Notes under the pieces: model-generated | Database searches by the model: none | Seen by the model: only the letters and a program-made list of their open reading frames with translations | Told to the model about the DNA's origin: nothing | Shown: positions 44,501 through 64,000 of the stretch, in pieces | Layout of the letters: the number at the start of each line of letters is the position of its first letter | How positions within the stretch are numbered: position 1 is the stretch's first letter | NCBI RefSeq assembly: GCF_963576615.1 | Contig: NC_088708.1 | Coordinates: 66,380,672-66,444,671, forward strand | Direction of reading: 5' to 3' | Source of the DNA: Watersipora subatra | Taxonomy: Eukaryota; Bryozoa; Gymnolaemata; Cheilostomatida; Watersiporidae | DNA: 64,000 bases | Translations under genes and position numbers: made by a program

Positions 44501-47440
44501 CTTGTGAGCAGCCTTGGCTTTCGCTACATCTTTGAAGAAACTCTTCTATCAGTGCATCCGTTTTTTTTGCACCAGACCTATTGTCAATTCTTTCTTGAAT
44601 ATAACTCTCCAAAGGGGTTTGCTCATTGTAAGGAGCTAGCGTAAAAAATTCCAGTTCACCATTGCTTGAACTTAACACCTCGAGAAGTTTGGGACTTTTT
44701 CCAACACCTTCGGACGAAAGTATTAATTTCTTATCATCTGCAGAGCGTATAAGATCTAACAGATTTTCCATCAGTGTAATGGCTACAAAAGGTAAGCGAT
44801 AGTCTGATGGTGCTATGAAAACTAAGACAACAGGATAAAGCCATGTGATAAGACTACATCACACAAACTTACCCACTGTTTCAGCTCCAAAGAATATTAC
44901 AGTTCTGGCAGGATCCGATTTGATTTGTTTGCTTATCTCATCGTAGTAGGTTAGAGGATCATCTGACTCTATCTTGACTTCAAGTGTATCAGAAAAACAA
45001 ATTCCTTTCAGCTCAGCATATGAACTAACAGTCTCAGCACCTTTCCTCCCATATTCATCATCTGTGTGCACGAGTAGCACATATGACCACTCAAACTTGA
45101 GTGCTACCTCCACAATTGCCTGTCAGAAACAAACATCCATTGTTCTAATAGCGACGAGTCATATCAAACCATGTACAGAGACTAACTCATCAGATGGATT
45201 GGTTAGTTGTGTATATTGCCATTTTGACTGGCTGTCATCTAGTATTGTTTTTTCTTAGCAACAACAGCTGCTTGAAAATGTCGGCTTTTGGAGCTAAGTT
45301 TAATCAGGGTCAGCTTACAACCAATTTTTTAAACAATAACTTAACTAGTTTGTCGGCCCATGGGCTACAAAGGTGCAGTAGACATCCATCCCTATAATGC
45401 AAATCTCATTTTACATAAATTTCACGTATGTAAATGATATACTATAAGTAAAAATTTTGCGTCGCGTTACAAACAAATTTCGTAAAGCGTCAAGTTGGTG
45501 CAAGCTCTCAAATTCACTTTGAATGACGAGAGTCTCATAGCCTTAAAAGTATGACACTAATTTTCTCATATTTTTTCTCTTGCCGTTTGTGGAAGAGAAA
45601 ACTATGCAAGGTGTATCTAGGTTATATATTATATATATTTATAATATTATATATATCTTCTTACTTTATTTTAGACATGTACATGTACAATCTTTTCTCT
45701 TTGCAGCAAAGACCTGGGTGTAGAGAAACCAAGTTGAAAGAAGTCAATTTAAATTGATATTGAAGGTGTGCTCTCGCCTTAACTTAGCGTAAAGTTACTG
45801 TACATTGTAATTTTCTTGGTTCGTTCCAGAGTCCAAAGAACAATTATTTGAGTAATTGTACCTCAAGGTATGACTGAACAAACCCGAGTTAGTAAGTCGC
45901 AGATCTACTTATTTGGTTTGAAGCATTTTCACCCGTTAAATCTTCTCTACAGCCGAAACATTTATGATGACTTCTTAATTAAGGCCGCCAGTGATTACAA
46001 TGCATCAAATGCATCATATAAAATAATGTAGAATACTACATTATTCAGAAAAAAACTAAATTAATAAAATATTTATTTTCATTGTTACTGTATCTTAGAC
46101 ATATATGAAAGGAAGTGTAGGCTCATCGAAGCTTGGTTCAGATAGAGTGGTATTAGTATAGATTTGTGCCATAGTTCACTCCAACTTCTACTACTACACA
46201 GAATTTCAAATTATATAGCTTATACACTTTCAACTGGGTTTGTATTTTTTTTAATATCATTTTGGCCTTTCCAGCCTCTCCAGTTTTACTCACAAAACTG
46301 TAATGTTTTAAAAAACTTCATGCAGTGTTTGATGAAAATACCTTACGGTGTCGAGTCTAATATCTGCTAGCATTCTACATTGTCGTTTGGAAAATTTGTA
46401 CGTTATGGCAACCTCAAGTAGAGGTTTGAGTGTATCTGCTATTCTTGAACTGTTTTCTAACAGAGTTTTCTTGTAATATTTGTTCTCTTGACAAAACAGT
46501 TTCACTCTGCAAAGGATCTGTGAAGCTGCTGGCATAATTTGACTAAAAAAATAGCAAACAGGCAAGAGTCTACCTTGCTTTGTTTTTCATCAGAAATGGC
46601 GGTTCTAAAAAGAGAATTGTACTTCTGCTTGTCACTCAGTTCAGCTAGAGTAGCGGATGGCGTTATCAGAGGAATATTTGTGTTGTTGAGAAACTCTGCT
46701 GCATATTTGGCATTTGAAGAGTAGGCTGGCCCTATGAATCCTTCAAAAGAAAAACTGGAAAATAATCATATTTTCAATCAAACCATCGTATGAACTGGCA
46801 TTGTATGACCTGTTATTGCGTATTAATCGAAGCCTACAGAAATAGTATTTTGGTTTGCATTCTAAGAGTTGTGCTAGGAGTTATATTTGTAATATCTAGC
46901 CTCAAGAATAGAGACGTTTTTGATAACGTTTCAATCCACATTCAGGTTTCAAGCACTGCAACCTTGTAACTTGATACAAGGTTTTTCAGATTACAGTGAG
47001 TACAGGTTTGTTGGCAGCCAAGAACATCAGCTGTGAATTAGAAAAAAAGTTTACCAACTAAAGCCAAATATATTGCATGGTCTCACGGTATATTTGTTGG
47101 TACTTGTTCACGTCTTTTAGCAATTGTCAGCAGTCTTATTTGAACAACTGCAAGTTTGATGTTCTTTGGTAAATTTACTCGCACAGAAGTCATTTTTATC
47201 TGCCATTCATATTGTAAATATAAATGGCAAAAAATATGTCTTTCCGATATGCTTTTCCAACACGTCCATATGTCCAGTCTAGTATATCTTGAAAACATCG
47301 GACATAATACAGGTTGAAAAGACCTGGTGTAATGCAGCATGGAAATACCTACCGCAATCTGGCATGAAAACATGTAAGTATAACTAGAGATATAATTTTA
47401 TTTCATCCTAGTTATACTTACTATAATAGAGAATAGGTTC

Positions 47441-47498
<58 letters not shown>

Positions 47499-50400
47499 GG
47501 TCAATAGAAAAGGGAATAGCTATACCTATAGGTAACTAGTTATAGTTTATTCCCATTTTCTATAGACCTCACTAGCGGCTATCATTGCATCATACTTGAG
47601 ATGTGCATTTTAAAGACAATCAACAGAAATATTTTTCTGACTGAATAAGGTGAATGCATTTAACCTTCCACGATTGCATAGCAGCTGCACAGTCAAGCAT
47701 GGCAAGTACAACACAGTCAAGCATGGCAAGTACAACACAGTCAAGCATGGCAAGTACAACACAGTCAAGCATGGCAAGTACAACACAGTCAAGCATGGCA
47801 AGTACAACACAGTCAAGCATGGCAAGTACAACACAGTCAAGCATGACAAGTACAACACAGTCAAGCATGACAAGTACAACACAGTCAAGCATGGCAAGTA
47901 CAACACAGTCAAGCATGACAAGTACAACACAGTCAAGCATGGCAAGTACAACACAGTCAAGCATGGCAAGTGCAACACAGTCAAGCATGGCAAGCACAAC
48001 ACAGTCAAGCATGGCAAGTACAACACAGTCAAGCATGACAAGTACAACACAGTCAAGCATGACAAGTACAACACAGTCAAGCATGGCAAGTACAACACAG
48101 TCAAGCATGGCAAGTACAACACAGTCAAGCATGGCAAGTACAACACAGTCAAGCATGGCAAGTACAACACAGTCAAGCATGGCAAGTACAACACAGTCAA
48201 GCATGGCAAGTACAACACAGTCAAGCATGGCAAGTACAACACAGTCAAGCATGGCAAGTACAACACAGTCAAGCATGGCAAGCACAACACAGTCAAGCAT
48301 GGCAAGTACAACACAGTCAAGCATGACAAGTACAACACAGTCAAGCATGACAAGTACAACACAGTCAAGCATGGCAAGTACAACACAGTCAAGCATGGCA
48401 AGTACAACACAGTCAAGCATGGCAAGTACAACACAGTCAAGCATGGCAAGTACAACACAGTCAAGCATGGCAAGCTCAACACAGAAAAAGCGTTGCAGAC
48501 TTTCTGAACTTTGTATCTGAAGAACATAACCAGTCTGACTCAGTTTAAACTGTTTAGGTTAACTGAGTTAATGAGTTTAGTTATTTAGTCAATTCTCTGC
48601 TTGCCAAGTGCAATGGGAAAGCAGCTTGAATCATGACAGCACTGCTTTAAACATCAGGTTACATTCGATGAATTACTGGTGTTTACCTAGCAGTAGGGAT
48701 CCTTGCTCTGTCATGTTTTGTGTCTCATGCAGGCATACACGCTGCTCAGTCCAAACTGACTCTGGTATACTCAGAGCAGCTTTTCTGGTGGCAAAACTTC
48801 TATTTCTGCAAATATTCTCAAGCACGAAGTCTGAAAAAAAGCATTTTAGCAATTAATTATGTCAACTTTCATGCTATTACATTTCAAATGTTGCTTTTAC
48901 TGCAGTCACTGAGAAATTTTTTTATTTATCTGTTACCCAAATAACAAGCTCATAACTGTACCAGAATTCAAAATATCAGTTATACTTTGTACAGCCTGTG
49001 CAAAAGCATGAGAAGAGACCTGAGGAGACTAAATGACTTTCCAAACTAAACCCTAATACAGTACTAAGTTTCCATTTAGCTATAGTGTAGTGACACGGTG
49101 CACCTGGTGCGTCAGTGCCAAAGTGCTTTGTCCGGCCGACAAGCAAGTCATGTTTCATATGGTGCTATAGTAGAACGATGGTTACGTGACGCCTCGTGTT
49201 AACGTTTCACCTTTTTGAAGTTTCAATAAAATTATTCTTGGCTAGCAATTTCGACGTCTTTATATACAAACCTAAGTTTTAGTGCCTTCTGCTAACTAAG
49301 ATTCTGTAAGTGTCGTACTCAGTCAGGTAGTCAAGGGATGTTTCGATTTCAGGGTTGGTTCATACAGCCTACTCTTCTACCATTTTCGGTTTCAAGTAAA
49401 AACAGATAGGTTGAAGACTTCAACAACAAAAGTTTCTGTATATGAAACAACATGAAAGCAAGACCATGCGCTCGCAACTGCGACCCCGTTGGTCGCTAAG
49501 GCCATTTCCATGGCATAAAGATGGCGCATGATATGGGCGGTTTGCTTTCAAACAGTAACGCTGAATCAAGGGAGAATCAGGGTGGCACGGCTGTTTCCAT
49601 GATGACATTTCAGCGCCATATGGGGATGTGTCGCTACGCTATTGCTTTATGAAAACTTCTCCACAACTTGGGAGAAAATTTCTGTTCTCAAATGTCAGGT
49701 AACTTATTCCAATCTACTTGTCAACCGAATCATGTCATCTGGTCTCGAAACTACAGATGGACTTTATAATCAATTCTAAAGGGCACATTACAGGTACTAG
49801 CAAGTACCTACCATACTGTACGCCTGGCACAGAAAGCGCAGAGTTTGTGCCATTTACTAAGTCTATGATGTATTCCGCTGCTAGCGCCAATGACAACCCA
49901 AATATTGATAGATCTTCATTAGCATCACATGTCGAGGTTGGGGATATTTCAAGTAGTCCCACAATATGCACTCTGTTTATGGGATCTGAGCCTACAACAA
50001 ATTAAAAACTGGCTTACCGGAAATGTAGCGGGATTGATTGCAGCACATCAGCTTCACGAAGTTTTTAAATTTTTCAGTAGTAGAAACAAATTCTATCAAG
50101 ATGTAAAAAAGTAAATATAAACAATGGATATACAAGGTATCATTGGCAGCTGCATAAGCTATGTAAAGGAAACATTGGAGTTTATCGAAAAGACATTGAG
50201 TGTTCAGAAATGACCTGTTCTTTGCTCGAGCATAGCTTATAGGCAACAGGGTCTACAAAAAACTTGTGCAGAAATGACCACAAAATGAACACCGCTGTTC
50301 AAAGAGAAAAGTTCTTACGCTTACCTAACACTGCCTCTCACCCTATTATTAGCCTTTGCTCTTAACTTATTGGTATTAGTTAGCGTTTTTAGAGAAGGCT

Positions 50401-50797
50401 GAGATTGTTTATATAAGGCTTAAGTGGAACACTAATAATTTTATAGACACTGAAAGATGTGGAGCGATACGTGAAGTAGCCATCTTGTCTGTCCCCAAAA
50501 CTTTTTTGTAGATTGTCTATACACTTATATCTTGTTATCATTCTGAAAACCCTCCTGTCATGCTTGTTAATGCTTTGTAGCTGATATGGTGACTGAAAAT
50601 ATTCTTTTTATACAGTTAGCTCAAAATGGGTTAACATTTTAGCAGCCAATGGGAGCAGCCGCTCGGAGTTGATTTCACAAAATGGCTTTTAGTAATTTAT
50701 CAAGCATTTAGAACTTACCAGAACACGGCGCTGTTGCCTCAGCTGATCGCATATCCTGTATCACTAGAAAAACAAGTAAAATAAAATACCAAGCCAT
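41540..50797 (-). CDS. Single-pass receptor with tandem Venus-flytrap domains and tyrosine-motif tail, eight exons, 1169 aa
   Basis: Exons are 50719-50797, 49812-49991, 48687-48830, 46574-46740, 44873-45119, 42344-44821, 41758-41886 and 41540-41625; every junction keeps phase. Residues 1-19 (MAWYFILLVFLVIQDMRSA) form a signal peptide. VFT domain 1 (about 28-510) has VHIVGLLEISP, GFIGPAYSSNAKYAAEFL, PSATLAELSDK and HTDDEYGRKGAE. Domain 2 (about 530-1000) has FIGDASSGVSLVLQ, RSTSIWLSD, FLRTVPSDEEQA and VYGQTGG. Both carry the class C receptor/ANF-receptor signatures. PVSECTTSC near the end recalls the class C PxSxCSxxC linker. One transmembrane helix (about 1051-1076) and a 93-residue tail follow. 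No 7TM, guanylate cyclase or kinase domain follows; a stop ends exon 8 at 41540. Tail motifs are Y1089LTM, Y1155SNL, Y1164ETP and PVPPLLP. It is probably a ligand receptor signalling through SH2 proteins (inference). A poly(A) signal may lie at 41084-41089. Confidence 0.88.
42040..42290. repeat. Pyrimidine-rich tract in a receptor intron
   Basis: Almost unbroken C/T runs (CTCTCTCCCTC, CTTCTCTCACCCC) on the plus strand. It lies just downstream of the TM exon in transcript order, so the RNA is purine-rich. A similar tract lies at about 51570-51760. Confidence 0.85.
47444..47499. repeat. (TAA)n microsatellite
   Basis: About 17 uninterrupted ATA/TAA units in the receptor intron, bordering a dispersed repeat copy. 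Confidence 0.95.
47500..47691. repeat. Dispersed repeat, copy A
   Basis: CTCACTAGCGGCTATCATTG through GATTGCATAGCAGCTGCACAG closely matches 51112-51258 in the same orientation. The copy runs straight into the 24-bp minisatellite. Its inner part (AATAGAAAAGGGAATAGC... and the inverse) forms a hairpin. Confidence 0.8.
47692..48486. repeat. Minisatellite, 24-bp unit, about 33 copies
   Basis: The unit is CAGTCAAGCATGGCAAGTAC plus AACA. Main variants are GGCAAG/GACAAG and TACAAC/CACAAC. The pattern of variants around the CACAAC unit at about 47983 recurs at about 48271, exactly 12 units later, so a block was duplicated. It lies in the receptor intron between exons 48687-48830 and 46574-46740. Since 24 is a multiple of three and the unit has few stop words, four frames stay open over 850 bp; none is part of the receptor. 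Confidence 0.97.
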
Positions 50798-52374
50798 GAC
50801 TGCCACACTTCCTCGATGAAGCGGCAACTTGTGAATGTTGATATTTACTATAACGATGTGTCACAGATATCAATCACAACACCAGATATCTCGAACCTGT
50901 CACATTGCATCACCACTTTGTGACACGATGGCTATGGCAAGCAGCTTGATTCACGGTGGCTAACTAAATATCAACGATATGCAGTTCATTGCACTGGATT
51001 GAATAGAAATAATTCTTTTAAAAGGAAGCAAACATTCTTAACAAACCATAGTTGAAAAGGGTGAGTCACGTTAACACTCCATGGCTTTTACAAGCGCCAG
51101 GCAGGGAAGGGGATAATTCCCTTTGCTATTGGCCTTACTAGTGGCTATCATTGCATCATCCTTGAGATGTGCATTTAAAGACAATCAACAGAAATATTCC
51201 TTTAACTGACCAAAGGGAATGCAATTAACCTTCCGTGATTGCATAGCAGCTTCACAGAAGCATATAGGCTTTTTTATTGGCAGTGGATTCCCGAAAATTT
51301 GTAGATTTGCTAAACTCCTTAAGAGCTTACTGAAACACTGAACTTTCAAGTCTTAACTATGTGTACAACATCGCTTTTTCACTTGTTGGTGGAAAACTTG
51401 CTAATGAGGAAGTCAGATCAAGAAAATAATTATTATCAGCACAAATTGAAAACATCTCCACAATTACTATCTTAACTAATCAATTGTGGAAAGTCAACCT
51501 ATTCCATTGTAAGACCACACCGTTTTTTTTGTTCACTACGATGGCAATATTTTAGAATTTTTTTCCATTCATTCGCCTTACACTTCCCCTCCTATTGTTT
51601 TCTGTCCCTCTCTCTTATTCTCATTGCCCAATTCTAGTATTCCTTCCTAAAACTGCTTCTCTTTCTCTCATGACTATTTTCTTTTTCCTATCATTTTCTT
51701 TCACTAACATTTCTTTTCCCCCCTCCCCTACCTCTTTCTTTGCCCATCTCTCATTGTTCATTCCCTGTTCAAATATTAATATGCCAAATATGAAAGCTGA
51801 GGGTGCTTTTGCAGACGTATCATGATATTGACCATGACATCATATTACCGATCTATTAAAGATAGACAATATAGATTTAGATGTAATACTATAGATCTAA
51901 ATTTAGACCAATAGATCTAAATCTATATTGTTTATCTATAGATCTATAAACTATAGACAATAGATTTATTTTTATAGTCACCAACTAGCTTCAACAGTGA
52001 CCCACTATCTTAATGTAATAGGCACAAATTGAGGGCAAGATTCTTGAGAAATCTCTATAAAACAGAGACCATGTGGTGTTTGTATTTAAAAAAACGAAAG
52101 GAGCTCGACAATATAACAATTATTGACAATTGAAGTAAAAGAAGCAATACTACTTGCATCTTGCTTTTTTGAGTAGCATAGACCATAAATTATTCATCAA
52201 CAAGAGAAATAAATGGTGAAAAGATCAACGATATACTGGCATTTCTGGAAATGCTGGGCAGCAAATAAACAAGTTCTAAGATGAGTGAAACTACAAAGAG
52301 AATAGCATGGGGTTCGCAGTAAACATAATTAGCTGCAAAACAGAGCGAAAAGAGTCAAAAACAGAGGTAGAAAA
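50798..52374. other. Intergenic region between the receptor and HDAC3
   Basis: This is the receptor promoter side and the HDAC3 3' UTR. It contains dispersed repeat copy B (51112-51258), a pyrimidine-rich tract (51570-51760) and repeated TAGATCTAAATC/TATAGAC words at 51850-51970. AATAAA on the minus strand at 51965-51970 is a candidate HDAC3 poly(A) signal. No gene seen. Confidence 0.6.
51112..51258. repeat. Dispersed repeat, copy B
   Basis: It has the same order of words as copy A: GTGGCTATCATTGCATCAT, GAGATGTGCATTTAAAGACA and GATTGCATAGCAGCTTCACAG. Flanks differ, so this is a mobile or duplicated unit of unknown class. Confidence 0.8.
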
Positions 52375-62610
<10,236 letters not shown>

Positions 62611-64000
62611 CCCTCCGATGGATCCCGTCAAACAGCTGATAATTTAAACAAACCGATGAATGCCAGGTTAGAGGCAGCTGAGCAAGGACACAGAGACGGT
62701 GTAAGGATGTAGACAGTAATTTAGTTATTCACATCCACTAACAAAAAAGCACTCTCTCTTCAAGCTGAGCTCTAACCGACAGACTCAATGTTTCTATGAG
62801 AGCGTAATCTGCTTAAAAGTGTCACAAAGGTGCCACCTGCTTAAACCTGTCAAAGCAATAAATAATCATTAATAATGCTTTTGCACAAACACTTATATAT
62901 ATGTAGTTTTCTTCTGCATAGTTCATACAAAGCTGTTTAAAGTAGTCTTGAGAGTTGTGGCTATTAAAGGCTGAAAAGAAAATGACAAAGGATTGAGACT
63001 TACAATTTCCTGTTGGCTCTTTGAATGAAATATAAAAACTCATCGTAGTTATAAAAACTAAAACAAATACTTTCCGTAACGATTAATGATTTAAACTGAA
63101 TTTTCACAGAAAAACCAAGTTAATGAGCTTGTTATGTCCCAAAGGTAAAAACCATAAAGTTTTGTACATGTGAAGCAAACTGTCCGTACGCAAAAAGAAC
63201 CGTTGAAAAATACATGGCAGCAACTGTTTTCCAAGTACACGGTAAACATAACTTTGATGGTTGCATTTCTCCAGGTAATTCAGTCTAGCCTAAATGATTG
63301 AAAATTCCATTTAAGCAGGTGAGGAGAAATTTGTAGCAAAACATCATGTCACGAGTTTTGTGGTACAATATTGGGTATCAATTTAGGTATCAATATCTAT
63401 TTAGTAGAAAGTTCTTAGCACTAGTGTAAACATTAAAATACATAAAAAAGTTTGATATTGTTTCTAGTATTACCAGATGTGTGCATATTTGAAGCTAGTG
63501 CTCAACCAAAACAGATCAAATATGATTAAGGTGCTCCACGTTGATTAACATTATGAGCCAATTCTACATTGAGGTTAGTTGGCATTGAACCGATAGGACG
63601 ATGGCGAAATTCTAATGGAATTGTCCAGCGTTTGAGCCCTTGAGCTCACACACACTAAATGAGTGATACTATAAATACAAATTGTGAAACAGTAATCGGG
63701 CTCATGTTGAAAACATTAAAAACTTCACACAAAAAAATTCGACAAGCTGCATGAAATACTCTCTTTCATTGGAGGATAAAACTTCAAAGTTGTAGGAGCC
63801 GATGCAACTCTATGACTGTTTGATGTGCATCTACTACTGGGGTGGTCACTGCTAAAAAATAGTGTTGGCGTCCGAGCTTTATTTATGACAATCTTATAAG
63901 ACAAGGTTGACCGACACATTGCCAAGTATGATAAAAATGTCATGTGCTCTTGTTCTTGTAATAACATTGTATGATAAGATAGATGCTCGAACACCAGAAG
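62611..64000. promoter_or_regulatory. Upstream region of HDAC3
   Basis: This is the 5' flank of HDAC3 on the minus strand. No TATA box or initiator can be chosen reliably. A minus-strand open frame at 63725-63994 (containing KIVINKARTPTLFFSSD) runs to the window edge and could be an exon of the next gene, but it has no recognisable family. Confidence 0.35.

Noticed and set aside
47692-48486. CRISPR array
   Set aside because: Units are contiguous with no unique spacers, and the window is animal DNA.
47610-48527. Five overlapping ~285-305-codon frames on both strands
   Set aside because: They are products of the stop-free 24-bp tandem repeat and lie in an intron of the receptor; none joins the receptor frame.

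Overview
This is eukaryotic, metazoan DNA. It is AT-rich. Coding exons are short and joined by GT-AG introns of about 0.3-5 kb. Four genes match animal housekeeping families exon by exon, always in phase: SUB1/PC4 (5' exons only), ZNF511, ARCN1 (delta-COP) and HDAC3. A fifth gene encodes a single-pass receptor with two Venus-flytrap (VFT) domains and a tyrosine-motif tail. Expanded class C-like ligand-binding proteins, tyrosine-motif tails and heavy loads of small DNA transposons suggest a marine invertebrate, possibly a sponge. That assignment is inference; nothing seen fixes the phylum.

Layout. 1-4354: two abutting Kolobok-type DNA transposons (TTAA target sites). The complete 4.06-kb one carries a decayed THAP-type transposase and, facing it, a gene resembling the cytoplasmic 'ballast' region of P2X7. 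4779-5050: 37-bp minisatellite. 5071-5602 (-): first two coding exons of SUB1. 5.6-19 kb: transposon-rich intergenic DNA with two hAT-like elements, a foldback MITE nested in one of them, Tigger-like MITEs, a 5'-truncated non-LTR retrotransposon and a few unassigned open stretches. 19.2-23.8 kb (+): ZNF511, six exons. 25.3-37.5 kb (-): ARCN1, nine exons located; the initiator ATG exon and the last short exon were not found. 41.5-50.8 kb (-): the VFT receptor, eight exons, 1169 codons, complete from signal peptide to stop. 52.4-62.6 kb (-): HDAC3, eleven exons, 436 codons. All four histone deacetylase catalytic landmarks and the inositol-phosphate site fall at the same residue numbers as in human HDAC3.

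The genes do not form a pathway: transcription cofactor (SUB1), zinc-finger protein (ZNF511), COPI coat subunit (ARCN1), cell-surface receptor, chromatin deacetylase (HDAC3). ZNF511 and ARCN1 are convergent. The receptor and HDAC3 are in tandem on the minus strand. Introns hold minisatellites (24 bp, 21 bp, 26 bp) whose unit lengths make long but meaningless open frames on both strands.

The two most unusual objects are the dual-VFT, SH2-motif receptor without a 7TM or kinase domain, and the Kolobok element that carries a P2X7-ballast-like gene.
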